64,000 bases of DNA, taken from Marivita sp003149565. GTDB taxonomy: Bacteria; Pseudomonadota; Alphaproteobacteria; Rhodobacterales; Rhodobacteraceae. The notes under the pieces were generated by a model that was not told the origin of the DNA, searched no databases, and worked only from the letters and a program-made list of their open reading frames with translations. The stretch lies in NCBI RefSeq assembly GCF_965216415.1, contig NZ_CBDCFU010000002.1; one strand, 5' to 3'. The translations under genes were made by a program, and so were the position numbers. Shown in pieces: positions 1 through 9,202 of this stretch (position 1 is its first letter; every line of letters begins with the position of its first letter).

Positions 1-588
1 CTGCGTTCTGCTGCGCAGATGATCTCCTACGAAGTGTCGCTGGGCCTGATCATCATCGGTATCATCATTTCGACCGGGTCAATGAACTTTGGCGATATCG
101 TGCGTGCGCAGGATGGCAACTACGGCTTCTTCTCGTGGTACTGGCTGCCGCATTTCCCGATGGTTTTCCTTTTCTTCATCTCTTGTCTTGCGGAAACCAA
201 CCGCCCGCCGTTTGACCTTCCCGAAGCGGAATCGGAACTCGTTGCGGGTTATCAGGTGGAATACTCGTCGACGCCGTTCCTGCTGTTCATGGCGGGTGAA
301 TACATCGCGATCTTCCTGATGTGCGCGCTGACATCGTTGCTGTTCTTCGGCGGCTGGCTGTCGCCGATCCCAGGCATCCCGGATGGTGCGCTGTGGATGG
401 TGGCGAAGATGGCATTCTTCTTCTTCATCTTCGCGATGGTGAAGGCGATCACGCCGCGCTACCGCTATGACCAACTGATGCGTCTGGGGTGGAAAGTGTT
501 CCTGCCGTTCAGCCTTGTGTGGGTTGTGTTTGTGGCCTTCGCGGCGAAATTCGACTGGTTCTGGGGCGCATTTGCGCGCTGGGTATAA
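1..588 (+). CDS. nuoH: NADH-quinone oxidoreductase subunit H, C-terminal part (truncated by window edge)
   Basis: The frame is open from base 1, so the 5' end lies outside the window; about 195 codons remain. The product is the membrane subunit of complex I that helps form the quinone site. Visible are the ETNRPPFDLPEAESELVAGY segment typical of NuoH, followed by three hydrophobic helices and a Trp-rich end (FDWFWGAFARWV). It is followed 11 bases later by nuoI, in the usual complex I order, so it belongs to the same transcript. The identification is secure; only the start is missing. Confidence 0.97.
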   Translation: MRSAAQMISYEVSLGLIIIGIIISTGSMNFGDIVRAQDGNYGFFSWYWLPHFPMVFLFFISCLAETNRPPFDLPEAESELVAGYQVEYSSTPFLLFMAGEYIAIFLMCALTSLLFFGGWLSPIPGIPDGALWMVAKMAFFFFIFAMVKAITPRYRYDQLMRLGWKVFLPFSLVWVVFVAFAAKFDWFWGAFARWV

Positions 589-599
589 GGAGAGCTGAG

Positions 600-1094
600 A
601 TGACGCAGATCGACTACGGACGCGCCGCCAAGTATTTCCTTCTTCAGGATTTCTGGGTCGGCATGAAGCTGGGCCTCAAGTATTTCTTCGCCCCCAAGGC
701 GACGATCAACTACCCTCATGAAAAGGGGCCTTTGTCGCCGCGGTTCCGCGGTGAACATGCTCTGCGCCGTTATCCTAATGGCGAAGAGCGCTGCATCGCG
801 TGCAAGCTCTGCGAGGCGATCTGCCCGGCGCAGGCAATTACCATCGACGCCGAACCGCGCGACGACGGCTCCCGCCGCACAACGCGCTACGACATCGACA
901 TGACCAAATGCATCTATTGCGGGTTCTGCCAAGAAGCCTGCCCGGTTGATGCGATTGTCGAAGGTCCGAACTTCGAGTTCTCGACCGAGACCCGCGAAGA
1001 GCTCTACTACGACAAGGCCAAGCTCTTGGACAACGGCGACCGCTGGGAAGCCGAGATCGCGCGCAACCTCGAACTGGATGCGCCGTACCGATGA
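600..1094 (+). CDS. nuoI: NADH-quinone oxidoreductase subunit I (two 4Fe-4S ferredoxin-type)
   Basis: This 164-residue protein is the peripheral-arm subunit carrying clusters N6a and N6b on the electron path to quinone. Two CxxCxxCxxxCP motifs are visible, at C65/C68/C71/C75 and C104/C107/C110/C114. The ATG at 600 follows an AGGAGAG ribosome site and gives the family's usual N-terminus and length, so the in-frame start at 489 is rejected. Its TGA overlaps the ATG of the next gene (ATGA), which suggests translational coupling. Confidence 0.97.
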   Translation: MTQIDYGRAAKYFLLQDFWVGMKLGLKYFFAPKATINYPHEKGPLSPRFRGEHALRRYPNGEERCIACKLCEAICPAQAITIDAEPRDDGSRRTTRYDIDMTKCIYCGFCQEACPVDAIVEGPNFEFSTETREELYYDKAKLLDNGDRWEAEIARNLELDAPYR

Positions 1095-1501
1095 GTGATG
1101 CCAAGACCCCCTTTGAGCTGATGATGCAGCAGGCCCAGGAGATGGCGAAAGCCTTTAATCCCGCCCTGTCGTCGTTCGACCCCAAGGGGTTTGAAAAAAT
1201 GTGGCCGACCATGCCGAAAGACGCCATGGAAATGTGGTTCGGCAAGGGCATCAGCAAAGACGGGCTGGATGCCAAGACGCGGCTTTTGCTGACGCTGGCG
1301 GGCCTGACGATGCAAGGTGCGCAGGCCGATACGCAGGTTCGGATGACTGTGCGCCACGCATTGGAAGCCGGCGCCACCCGAGACGAGATTGCCGAGACCA
1401 TCGCGCAGATGTCGATGTTCGCCGGTATCCCTGCCATGACCCGCGCGATGGAGCTTGCGCGTGAAGTTATGGAAGACGACAAAAAGGATGACGAGACATG
1501 A
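1091..1501 (+). CDS. Carboxymuconolactone decarboxylase-family protein embedded in the nuo operon
   Basis: This 136-residue protein has a helical core from about residue 60 to 127 (R-H89-A-L-E-A-G-A-T, then EIAETIAQMSMFAGIPA) that matches the CMD/AhpD family. There is no cysteine anywhere, so the CxxC peroxidase chemistry of AhpD is not possible; H89 is the residue usually conserved in CMD proper. The first 55 residues are Met-rich and resemble no domain I recognise. It overlaps nuoI upstream and nuoJ downstream by ATGA, so it is translated with complex I subunits. A role in complex I assembly or quinone metabolism is inference only. The acidic C-terminus (EDDKKDDET) is unusual. Confidence 0.8.
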   Translation: MSDAKTPFELMMQQAQEMAKAFNPALSSFDPKGFEKMWPTMPKDAMEMWFGKGISKDGLDAKTRLLLTLAGLTMQGAQADTQVRMTVRHALEAGATRDEIAETIAQMSMFAGIPAMTRAMELAREVMEDDKKDDET

Positions 1502-2100
1502 GCGTCTTTGCCTTCTACCTCTTTGCCCTGTCGACGATTGCAGGTGGGCTGTTCACTGTGATCAGCCGGAACCCGGTGCATTCGGTCCTTTGGCTGATAC
1601 TGGCATTTCTGTCGTCTGCGGGCCTGTTCGTTCTGCTGGGCGCGGAATTCGTAGCGATGCTTCTGATCATCGTTTACGTCGGCGCGGTTGCGGTGCTCTT
1701 CCTTTTCGTCGTCATGATGCTTGACGTGGACTTTGCTGAGCTGAAGGCGGAGATGGCAAAGTATCTGCCTCTGGCGCTTTTGATTGGCGTCGTAATCCTC
1801 ATGCAATTTGCCATCGCGTTTGGTGCATGGGAAAGCAACGCGGCTGCAGAAGGGCTGCGCGCGCAGGTGACCCCGGTCGACCGGCACAATACCGAAGCCT
1901 TGGGTTTGATCCTTTATGATCAGTATTTCCTGCTGTTCCAACTGGCGGGTCTGATCCTGCTGGTTGCCATGATCGGCGCGATTGTGCTGACCCTGCGCCA
2001 CCGTTCTGACGTCAAGCGCCAGAACGTGCTGGCGCAGATGTACCGCGATCCGGCCAAGGCGATGGAACTGAAAGACGTGAAGCCCGGACAGGGCCTCTGA
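1498..2100 (+). CDS. nuoJ: NADH-quinone oxidoreductase subunit J
   Basis: This 200-residue membrane subunit of complex I has five predicted helices. The N-terminal half holds the conserved NPVHSVLWLILAFLSSAG and GAEFVAMLLIIVYVGAVAVL stretches, the latter forming the pi-bulge helix TM3 linked to coupling in the family. The hydrophilic tail after residue 165 is typical of alphaproteobacterial NuoJ. It starts inside the stop codon of the CMD-like gene (ATGA overlap). Confidence 0.96.
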   Translation: MSVFAFYLFALSTIAGGLFTVISRNPVHSVLWLILAFLSSAGLFVLLGAEFVAMLLIIVYVGAVAVLFLFVVMMLDVDFAELKAEMAKYLPLALLIGVVILMQFAIAFGAWESNAAAEGLRAQVTPVDRHNTEALGLILYDQYFLLFQLAGLILLVAMIGAIVLTLRHRSDVKRQNVLAQMYRDPAKAMELKDVKPGQGL

Positions 2101-2171
2101 ACATACGCAGCCTCGATAGACTTGGGGCGCTTTGACAAAGAAAACGACGGGGCACACCCCGGAGGGACGTG

Positions 2172-2477
2172 ATGATAGGACTTGAGCATTACCTGACAGT
2201 GGCAGCGGTGCTGTTCGTGATCGGGATTTTCGGGCTTTTCCTGAACCGCAAGAACGTGATCATCCTGCTGATGAGCATCGAATTGATGCTTCTCGCGGTG
2301 AACATCAACCTTGTCGCGTTCTCGAGCTTCCTTGGCGATCTGGTGGGGCAGGTATTTACCCTGTTCGTGCTGACGGTCGCTGCGGCCGAAGCGGCCATCG
2401 GGCTTGCTATCCTTGTCTGTTTCTTCCGCAACCGTGGCTCTATCGCGGTTGAAGACGTCAATGTGATGAAGGGCTGA
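2172..2477 (+). CDS. nuoK: NADH-quinone oxidoreductase subunit K
   Basis: This 101-residue membrane subunit of complex I has three helices with the two buried glutamates of the family (MSIELMLLAVNIN and AAAEAAIGLA). I start at the ATG at 2172, behind a strong GGAGGG site with 5-base spacing; the adjacent GTG at 2169 is one codon earlier and less likely. A 71-base gap separates it from nuoJ, the longest inside this operon, and contains a small GGGG-CACA-CCCC dyad next to the ribosome site. Confidence 0.96.
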   Translation: MIGLEHYLTVAAVLFVIGIFGLFLNRKNVIILLMSIELMLLAVNINLVAFSSFLGDLVGQVFTLFVLTVAAAEAAIGLAILVCFFRNRGSIAVEDVNVMKG

Positions 2478-2482
2478 CGATC

Positions 2483-4555
2483 ATGGAAACGCTTATCCTG
2501 TTTTCCCCGCTGGTCGGTGCTATTATCTGTGGCTTTGGCTGGAAGTTCATCGGTGAGACCGCCGCGCAATGGGTGGCCACGGGCCTTCTATTCTTTGCGT
2601 GCATGCTGTCCTGGATTGTCTTCCTGAGCCATGACGGCGTCACCGAGACCATCAATATTCTGCGCTGGATCGAATCCGGCACGCTGAGCACCGAATGGGC
2701 GATCCGTCTGGACCGTCTGACCGCGACCATGTTGATCGTTGTCACCACGGTGTCGGCGCTCGTGCACCTGTATTCGTTTGGCTACATGGATCACGACCCG
2801 CAGTGGAAAGAGGGCGAAAGCTACAAGCCGCGCTTCTTTGCCTATCTGTCGTTCTTCACCTTCGCCATGCTCATGCTGGTGACATCGGACAACCTTGTTC
2901 AGATGTTCTTTGGCTGGGAAGGCGTGGGCGTTGCGTCCTACCTGCTGATCGGGTTCTACTACCGTAAGCCGTCCGCCAATGCCGCCGCCATCAAGGCCTT
3001 CGTGGTCAACCGTGTGGGCGATTTCGGCTTTGCTCTGGGTATCTTCGCGCTGTTCTTCCTTGTGGACAGCATCCGCTTTGACGATATCTTCGCAGCCGCA
3101 CCGACGCTGGCAGAAACGCAGCTCACGTTCCTCTGGACCGAATGGAACGCGGCCAACCTGATCGCCTTCCTGCTCTTCATCGGCGCGATGGGGAAATCGG
3201 CGCAGCTCATCCTGCACACATGGCTGCCAGACGCGATGGAAGGCCCGACCCCGGTGTCGGCGCTGATCCATGCGGCGACCATGGTGACCGCAGGTGTCTA
3301 TCTGATCTGCCGCATGTCGCCGCTGATGGAATTTGCACCGGAAGCGATGGCCTTCGTCACCTTCCTTGGTGCCACCACCGCGTTCTTCGCAGCCACGGTC
3401 GGCCTTGTGCAAAACGACATCAAGCGCGTGATCGCCTATTCGACCTGTTCGCAGTTGGGCTACATGTTTGTTGCGGCGGGTGTCGGGGTCTACTCGGTCG
3501 CGATGTTCCACCTCTTCACACACGCGTTCTTCAAGGCGATGCTGTTCCTTGGCGCCGGTTCGGTCATCCACGCGATGCACCACGAGCAAGACATGCGGAA
3601 CTATGGCGGCTTGCGGAAGAAAATCCCCTACACGTTCTGGGCGATGATGATCGGCACGCTGGCCATCACTGGTGTCGGTATCCCGCTCACTGGTTGGATC
3701 GGCTTTGCCGGGTTCGCGTCTAAGGATGCCGTGATCGAGAGCGCCTATGCCGCCGGTCCGATGGGCTATGCCTTCTGGATGCTGGTCATCGCGGCGCTGT
3801 TCACCAGCTTTTACAGCTGGCGCCTGATGTTCCTGACCTTCTACGGCAAGGCACGCGGCGACAAGCATACGCATGAGCACGCGCATGAAAGCCCGACGGT
3901 CATGCTGATCCCGCTTGGAGTTCTGGCCCTAGGTGCGATTTTCGCAGGTGCGATCTGGTACTCCAGCTTCTTTGGCAAGACGAACGAAGTCGTCAAGTTC
4001 TTCGGCGGCAAGTATGGTGAGCCTACAGCCGAGCTGGTTGAGCAGGTGGCACAGCGCAGCCCGAAAGCATCGGAACTGCACTACGTGATGGAAAGCGCAC
4101 CGGGCGAAGCGGCGATCTACATCGCCCCTGAAAACACCATTTTGCACGAAGCGCACTACGTGCCGACATGGGTCAAGCTCAGCCCGTTCATCGCGATGCT
4201 GCTTGGCCTTGGGACAGCCTACTGGTTCTATATCGTGAACCCGAAACTGCCCAAGCGGTTGGCCGAGAGCCAGCGTCCGCTGTACCTTTTCCTACTGAAC
4301 AAGTGGTATTTCGATGAGATTTACGACTTCCTCTTCGTGCAACCGGCCAAGGGTCTTGGACGCCTCCTTTGGAAGCGTGGCGATGGCAATGTCATTGACG
4401 GTTCGATCAACGGCGTGGCCATGGGTTTTATCCCGATGCTGACGCGCCTCGCTGGTAAGGCACAGTCCGGTTACATCTTCACATATGCCTTCTTCATGGT
4501 GATTGGCATCGCAGCCCTTGTCACCTGGATGACGCTTAGCGGAGGAGCACACTGA
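2483..4555 (+). CDS. nuoL: NADH-quinone oxidoreductase subunit L (antiporter-like)
   Basis: This 690-residue protein is the distal proton-pumping subunit of complex I. It has the Mrp-antiporter core (MFFGWEGVGVASYLLIGFYY, then KSAQLILHTWLPDAMEGPTP with its key Lys, then HAFFKAMLFLGAGSVIHAMH). A long C-terminal part carries the lateral amphipathic helix and a final anchoring helix. Length is normal for the family. It begins 5 bases after nuoK and its stop overlaps the nuoM start (TGATG). Confidence 0.97.
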   Translation: METLILFSPLVGAIICGFGWKFIGETAAQWVATGLLFFACMLSWIVFLSHDGVTETINILRWIESGTLSTEWAIRLDRLTATMLIVVTTVSALVHLYSFGYMDHDPQWKEGESYKPRFFAYLSFFTFAMLMLVTSDNLVQMFFGWEGVGVASYLLIGFYYRKPSANAAAIKAFVVNRVGDFGFALGIFALFFLVDSIRFDDIFAAAPTLAETQLTFLWTEWNAANLIAFLLFIGAMGKSAQLILHTWLPDAMEGPTPVSALIHAATMVTAGVYLICRMSPLMEFAPEAMAFVTFLGATTAFFAATVGLVQNDIKRVIAYSTCSQLGYMFVAAGVGVYSVAMFHLFTHAFFKAMLFLGAGSVIHAMHHEQDMRNYGGLRKKIPYTFWAMMIGTLAITGVGIPLTGWIGFAGFASKDAVIESAYAAGPMGYAFWMLVIAALFTSFYSWRLMFLTFYGKARGDKHTHEHAHESPTVMLIPLGVLALGAIFAGAIWYSSFFGKTNEVVKFFGGKYGEPTAELVEQVAQRSPKASELHYVMESAPGEAAIYIAPENTILHEAHYVPTWVKLSPFIAMLLGLGTAYWFYIVNPKLPKRLAESQRPLYLFLLNKWYFDEIYDFLFVQPAKGLGRLLWKRGDGNVIDGSINGVAMGFIPMLTRLAGKAQSGYIFTYAFFMVIGIAALVTWMTLSGGAH

Positions 4556-6099
4556 TGGATAACGTTCTTTCCATTGTCACGTTCCTGCCCGCGCTGGCAG
4601 CGGTGATCCTCTTGGTCTTCCTGCGGGGGGACGATGAGGCGGCAAACCGGAACGCCAAGTGGCTGTCGCTGATCGCGACCTCGGCCACCTTCCTGATCTC
4701 GCTCTTCATCCTGTTCCAGTTCGACCCGCAGAACACCGGTTTCCAGATGGTGGAGCAGGGTGAATGGCTGCTTGGCCTGCAGTACAAGATGGGTGTGGAC
4801 GGGATTTCTGTTCTCTTCGTGATGCTGACCACGTTCATGATGCCGTTGGTGATCGCGGCCAGCTGGGATGTGAACCACCGCGTCAAGGAATACATGATCG
4901 CGTTCCTGTTGTTGGAAACGCTCATGCTCGGCGTGTTCATGGCGCTTGATCTTGTGCTCTTTTACCTCTTCTTCGAGGCGGGCCTGATCCCGATGTTCCT
5001 CATCATCGGTATCTGGGGCGGCAAGAACCGCATCTATGCGTCGTTCAAGTTCTTCCTCTACACCTTCCTTGGCTCGGTGCTGATGCTGGTGGCGATGGTG
5101 GCGATGTTCGCAGATGCGGGCACGACCGACATTGAACAATTGATGGTTCACCAGTTTGGCTCCGAGTCTTTCAGCATTCTCGGCATCCAGATCGTGGGTG
5201 GCCTGCAGACGCTGATGTTCCTTGCTTTCTTTGCCTCCTTCGCGGTGAAGATGCCGATGTGGCCGGTCCACACATGGCTGCCTGACGCGCACGTTCAGGC
5301 ACCGACGGCAGGGTCCGTTGTTCTGGCGGCGATCTTGCTCAAGATGGGCGGCTATGGCTTTCTGCGGTTCAGCCTGCCGATGTTCCCGGTGGGGGCAGAC
5401 GTTCTGACACCGCTGGTGCTTTGGATGTCGGCCATTGCCATCGTCTACACCTCGCTGGTGGCGCTGGTGCAGGAAGATATGAAAAAGCTGATCGCCTATT
5501 CGTCGGTTGCCCACATGGGTTACGTGACCATGGGCATTTTCGCGGCCAACCAGCAGGGGATCGACGGCGCGATTTTCCAGATGATCAGCCACGGCTTCAT
5601 CTCCGGCGCGCTCTTTCTCTGCGTCGGTGTGATCTACGACCGGATGCACACCCGTGACATCGACGCCTATGGCGGTCTGGTGAATCGGATGCCGGCCTAT
5701 GCGCTGATTTTCATGCTGTTCACCATGGCGAACGTCGGCTTGCCGGGTACGTCGGGCTTTATCGGGGAATTTCTGACCCTGATGGGCATTTTCCAGGTCA
5801 ACACATGGATTGCGGCAGTGGCTACATCCGGCGTGATCCTGTCGGCGGCCTATGCGCTCTGGCTCTATCGTCGGGTGGTCATGGGCGACCTGATCAAAGA
5901 AAGCCTCAAGACCATCACAGACATGACGCGGCGCGAGCGAGCGATATTTGCGCCGCTGGTGATCGCAACGATCCTCTTCGGCGTGTACCCGGCCCCGATC
6001 CTCGACACGATCGGGCCGTCGGTCGAAGCGCTGGTTTCCAACTATCAAGTCGCGATTGCGGAGGCGGATCTCGCCACGCAGGTCGCGCATAGCGAATAA
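4555..6099 (+). CDS. nuoM: NADH-quinone oxidoreductase subunit M (antiporter-like)
   Basis: This 514-residue proton-pumping membrane subunit of complex I shows the antiporter-family signatures: the FYLFFEAGLIPMFLIIGIWG helix with its buried Glu, FAVKMPMWPVHTWLPDAHVQ with the channel Lys, and the MISHGFISGALFLCVG helix. About 14 hydrophobic helices fill the length. It shares a base with the nuoL stop codon, so translation is probably coupled. Confidence 0.97.
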   Translation: MDNVLSIVTFLPALAAVILLVFLRGDDEAANRNAKWLSLIATSATFLISLFILFQFDPQNTGFQMVEQGEWLLGLQYKMGVDGISVLFVMLTTFMMPLVIAASWDVNHRVKEYMIAFLLLETLMLGVFMALDLVLFYLFFEAGLIPMFLIIGIWGGKNRIYASFKFFLYTFLGSVLMLVAMVAMFADAGTTDIEQLMVHQFGSESFSILGIQIVGGLQTLMFLAFFASFAVKMPMWPVHTWLPDAHVQAPTAGSVVLAAILLKMGGYGFLRFSLPMFPVGADVLTPLVLWMSAIAIVYTSLVALVQEDMKKLIAYSSVAHMGYVTMGIFAANQQGIDGAIFQMISHGFISGALFLCVGVIYDRMHTRDIDAYGGLVNRMPAYALIFMLFTMANVGLPGTSGFIGEFLTLMGIFQVNTWIAAVATSGVILSAAYALWLYRRVVMGDLIKESLKTITDMTRRERAIFAPLVIATILFGVYPAPILDTIGPSVEALVSNYQVAIAEADLATQVAHSE

Positions 6100-6111
6100 G
6101 GGGGCGAGGCT

Positions 6112-7554
6112 ATGCTCTCGGCTGATCTGGGTATCATCCTGCCGGAAATCATTCTGGCGATCTACGCGATGCTGGCGCTTTTGGGCGCGGTCTACACCGT
6201 CAAGGACGGGGCTGCGTCGCTGCTGGTCTGGGTGACAAGCGGTCTGTTCCTTGCCATCGCGGTGTGGATCGGGTTGACCGGCACAGGTACCAATGTCGCG
6301 TTCAACGGCATGTTCGTGGATGACGGGTTCGCACGCTTTGCCAAGATCGTGATCCTTGTTTCGGCAGCCGCAGTTCTGCTGATGTCCGAAGCCTACATGA
6401 CGCGCCGAGGCCTTTTGCGCTTCGAATATCCGCTGCTGATCGCACTGGCGGTTGTCGGTATGATGATGATGGTCTCTGCAGGCGATCTGATGGCGCTCTA
6501 TATGGGCCTCGAACTGCAGTCGCTTGCGCTTTACGTGGTCGCGTCTCTGCGTCGTGACAGCCTGAAGTCGACCGAAGCGGGCCTCAAGTACTTCGTTCTT
6601 GGCGCGCTGTCGTCGGGCCTGCTGCTCTATGGTGCGTCGCTGGTGTACGGCTACTCGGGCACCACGCTGTTCTCGGGTATCATCCAGACAGCGGTGCATG
6701 GCGATCTGTCGCTGGGTCTGCTCTTCGGTCTGGTGTTCCTGATCTCGGGCCTTGCGTTCAAGGTCTCGGCCGTGCCGTTCCACATGTGGACGCCGGATGT
6801 GTACGAAGGTTCGCCCACGCCGGTCACGGCCTTCTTCGCCACAGCGCCCAAAGTGGCGGCAATGGGGCTGTTCGCTCGCGTGATGCATGACGCCTTTGGC
6901 GCCGCGGTCAGCGACTGGAGCCAGGTGATTGCGCTTTTGTCCGTGCTGTCGATGTTCCTTGGCGCGATTGCCGCCATCGGCCAGACCGACATCAAACGTC
7001 TGATGGCCTTCTCGTCCATCGCGCATATGGGCTATGCATTGATGGGCCTCGCGGCAGGCACGGCTTTTGGGGTGCAGGCGATGCTGATCTACATGGCGAT
7101 CTATGTGACGATGAACGTCGGCACTTTTGCATTCATTTTGTCGATGCACCGAGATGGCCAGCCCGTGTCGAACATCGCGTCGCTGAACATGTATTCCAAG
7201 CGTGAGCCGGGCAAGGCGCTGGCGATGCTGGTGCTGCTTTTCTCGCTCGCAGGTGTGCCGCCATTGGTAGGCTTCTTCGGCAAGCTCTACGTGCTGCGCG
7301 CGGCCTACGAAGCGGGTCTGGCATGGCTGGCGATTGCGGGTGTGGTCGCGTCTGTGATCGGGGCGTTCTACTACCTGCGGATCGTCTTTTACATGTATTT
7401 CGGTGAAGAGCGCGATGATGGGTTGGACAGCAGCCGGTCGCCGATGCTTTGGGGCATGCTGATGGCCAGCGCAGTGATCATGGTGGCTGGCGTGGTCAAC
7501 CTCTTCGGAATCGAAGGTGCGGCTGCGGCTGCTGCGGCGACCCTTGTCAACTAA
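6112..7554 (+). CDS. nuoN: NADH-quinone oxidoreductase subunit N (antiporter-like)
   Basis: This 480-residue protein is the third antiporter-like subunit of complex I and the last nuo gene here. Diagnostic stretches are LYMGLELQSLALYVVASLRR, FKVSAVPFHMWTPDVYEGSP and DIKRLMAFSSIAHMGYALMG. A purine-rich AAGGGGGCGAGG site precedes the ATG. The gene ends 25 bases before a rho-independent terminator, so the nuo transcript probably stops here. Confidence 0.97.
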   Translation: MLSADLGIILPEIILAIYAMLALLGAVYTVKDGAASLLVWVTSGLFLAIAVWIGLTGTGTNVAFNGMFVDDGFARFAKIVILVSAAAVLLMSEAYMTRRGLLRFEYPLLIALAVVGMMMMVSAGDLMALYMGLELQSLALYVVASLRRDSLKSTEAGLKYFVLGALSSGLLLYGASLVYGYSGTTLFSGIIQTAVHGDLSLGLLFGLVFLISGLAFKVSAVPFHMWTPDVYEGSPTPVTAFFATAPKVAAMGLFARVMHDAFGAAVSDWSQVIALLSVLSMFLGAIAAIGQTDIKRLMAFSSIAHMGYALMGLAAGTAFGVQAMLIYMAIYVTMNVGTFAFILSMHRDGQPVSNIASLNMYSKREPGKALAMLVLLFSLAGVPPLVGFFGKLYVLRAAYEAGLAWLAIAGVVASVIGAFYYLRIVFYMYFGEERDDGLDSSRSPMLWGMLMASAVIMVAGVVNLFGIEGAAAAAAATLVN

Positions 7555-7579
7555 GCGACCTTCTTTGGTAAAAAATAGT

Positions 7580-7610
7580 GACGCGCCATCGGCGCGTCGC
7601 TTTGTTTTTT
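7580..7610 (+). terminator. Rho-independent terminator of the nuo operon
   Basis: An 8-bp perfect stem (GACGCGCC / GGCGCGTC) with a 3-base loop is followed by GCTTTGTTTTTT. It lies just after the nuoN stop codon and before birA. The same stem core recurs in the terminator after dksA at 27913. Confidence 0.85.
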
Positions 7611-7661
7611 GCGCCCCGCAGCGCGGGTCGCGATGTCTCCGGCGGGAGGCTGTTTGGCAAG

Positions 7662-8414
7662 ATGAAGAAGCCTGTGGTCTTGTCTGACTGGCCTCTCGGA
7701 TATGAACGGCAAGTCCTGGCCGAGGTGGACAGCACCATGGCAGAGGCCGCGCGGCAGGCAACCGGGTTGGCCGGGCCAACATGGATTTGTGCTTTGCGCC
7801 AAACCGCAGCCCGCGGGCGGCGCGGGCGAGCCTGGTTGAACCCAGAAGGCAACTTTGCCGCGACCCTCGTGCTGCCCACATCGGATGCGCCCGAGATGCG
7901 CGCGTTGCGTAGTTTTGTGGCGGCGCTGGCACTCTTCGATGCGCTTGTGGCGGTGTCGGGCCGTGTCGATGGGCTGACGCTTAAATGGCCGAATGATGTG
8001 CTTTTGACCGGTGGCAAGGTGGCGGGCATCCTGCTGGAAAGCATTGGTCCGCATCTGGCGATCGGGATCGGTGTGAACCTGATCGGAGCGCCAGCCTCAT
8101 CGGAAGTGGAAGAGCGCGCCGTGACGCCGGTCTCGGTGCTGTCTGCACTTGGTGTCGAAGTGTCACCTGAGGTGTTCCTTGACATGCTTGCCGCCGCCTA
8201 TGCCCGTCACGAGGCGCAGTTCGTCACTTACGGGTTTGCCCCGATCCGCGAGGCGTGGTTGGCCCGCGCAGCGCGTCTGGGCGAGGTGGTCACGGCGCGG
8301 ATGGGCGAGCACGAGGTCACAGGGACATTCGAGACAGTGGACGCCGATGGTCGGATCGTCCTAAACACCGCATCAGGCCGTCAGGCGATTGCAGCGGCTG
8401 ATATTTTCTTTTGA
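7662..8414 (+). CDS. birA: Biotin--[acetyl-CoA-carboxylase] ligase
   Basis: This 250-residue enzyme activates biotin to biotinyl-AMP and transfers it to the carrier-protein lysine. The biotin/ATP loop reads ARGRRGRAWLNPEGN, near residue 45, and the KWPNDVLL motif follows. There is no N-terminal helix-turn-helix, so this is the monofunctional type without the repressor role of E. coli BirA. The ATG at 7662 is preferred because the sequence between 7578 and it overlaps the nuo terminator. Its stop lies 11 bases before coaX. Carriage of birA directly after nuoN is common in this group. Confidence 0.93.
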   Translation: MKKPVVLSDWPLGYERQVLAEVDSTMAEAARQATGLAGPTWICALRQTAARGRRGRAWLNPEGNFAATLVLPTSDAPEMRALRSFVAALALFDALVAVSGRVDGLTLKWPNDVLLTGGKVAGILLESIGPHLAIGIGVNLIGAPASSEVEERAVTPVSVLSALGVEVSPEVFLDMLAAAYARHEAQFVTYGFAPIREAWLARAARLGEVVTARMGEHEVTGTFETVDADGRIVLNTASGRQAIAAADIFF

Positions 8415-8425
8415 GGGGCAGGGCC

Positions 8426-9199
8426 ATGCTTCTGTGTATCGACTGCGGCAACACAAATACCGTTTTCTCGATCTGGGATGGGGAACGGTTTCTGTGTACC
8501 CTGCGCACCTCTACCCATCACGGGCGCACGGCGGATGCCTATTTCACGTGGTTTTCAACCCTGATCGCGCATTACAAGATCGAACCCAACATCACTGACG
8601 TGATCATCTCGTCCACGGTGCCGCGCGTGGTTTGGAACCTGCGGGTGTTCTCGGATCGATTCTTTGGCGTTCGTCCTGTTGTCGTGGGCAAACCGGAATG
8701 CAAGCTGCCGCACCCGCAGCGTGTCGATGTGGGCACCGGCGTCGGGCCAGACCGTCTAGCCAATGCCGCTGGCGCATTCGACCGTCATGGCGGCGATTGC
8801 GTGGTGGTCGATTTCGGCACGGCGACGAATTTCGACGTGGTGGCCGAAGATGGCGCCTATGTCGGCGGTGTGATCGCACCGGGTGTCAACCTCAGCCTTG
8901 AGGCACTGCACCAAGGAGCGGCAGCACTGCCACATGTTGATATCTCTCAGCCTGATAAAGTGATCGGCACCAATACGGTGTCCTGTATCCAATCTGGCGT
9001 ATTCTGGGGGTATGTTGGTCTGATTCAGGGAATTACCGAGCGGATCAAAGCGGAATATGGTAAACCGATGAAGGTTATCGGCACTGGCGGTCTCGCGCCC
9101 TTGTTCGCACAGGGTGAACTGCTATTTGACACAATTGAAGATGACCTGACCATGCATGGTCTGACGGTCATACACATGTATAACAAAGAAAACGGATAA
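8426..9199 (+). CDS. coaX: Type III pantothenate kinase
   Basis: This 257-residue enzyme catalyses the first step of CoA synthesis. The ASKHA-fold phosphate motif DCGNTNT begins at residue 6. VGPDRLANAAGA and the DFGTATNFDVV motif follow, and GGLAPLF near the C-terminus is the adenosine motif. The ATG at 8426 is chosen over an in-frame TTG at 8411, since the family starts with the hydrophobic strand MLLCID. It sits between birA and rnj in a tight plus-strand run. Confidence 0.95.
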   Translation: MLLCIDCGNTNTVFSIWDGERFLCTLRTSTHHGRTADAYFTWFSTLIAHYKIEPNITDVIISSTVPRVVWNLRVFSDRFFGVRPVVVGKPECKLPHPQRVDVGTGVGPDRLANAAGAFDRHGGDCVVVDFGTATNFDVVAEDGAYVGGVIAPGVNLSLEALHQGAAALPHVDISQPDKVIGTNTVSCIQSGVFWGYVGLIQGITERIKAEYGKPMKVIGTGGLAPLFAQGELLFDTIEDDLTMHGLTVIHMYNKENG

Positions 9200-9202
9200 A
9201 AC

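Noticed and set aside
838..2157. Minus-strand frame of 439 codons opposite nuoI-nuoJ
   Set aside because: Antisense shadow of conserved nuo genes with low-complexity composition and no family.
4471..7932. Open frame of 1153 codons on the minus strand across nuoL-birA
   Set aside because: It is antisense to four well-identified genes, is rich in His, Arg and Gln as expected for the complement of GC-rich membrane-protein genes, and shows no domain.
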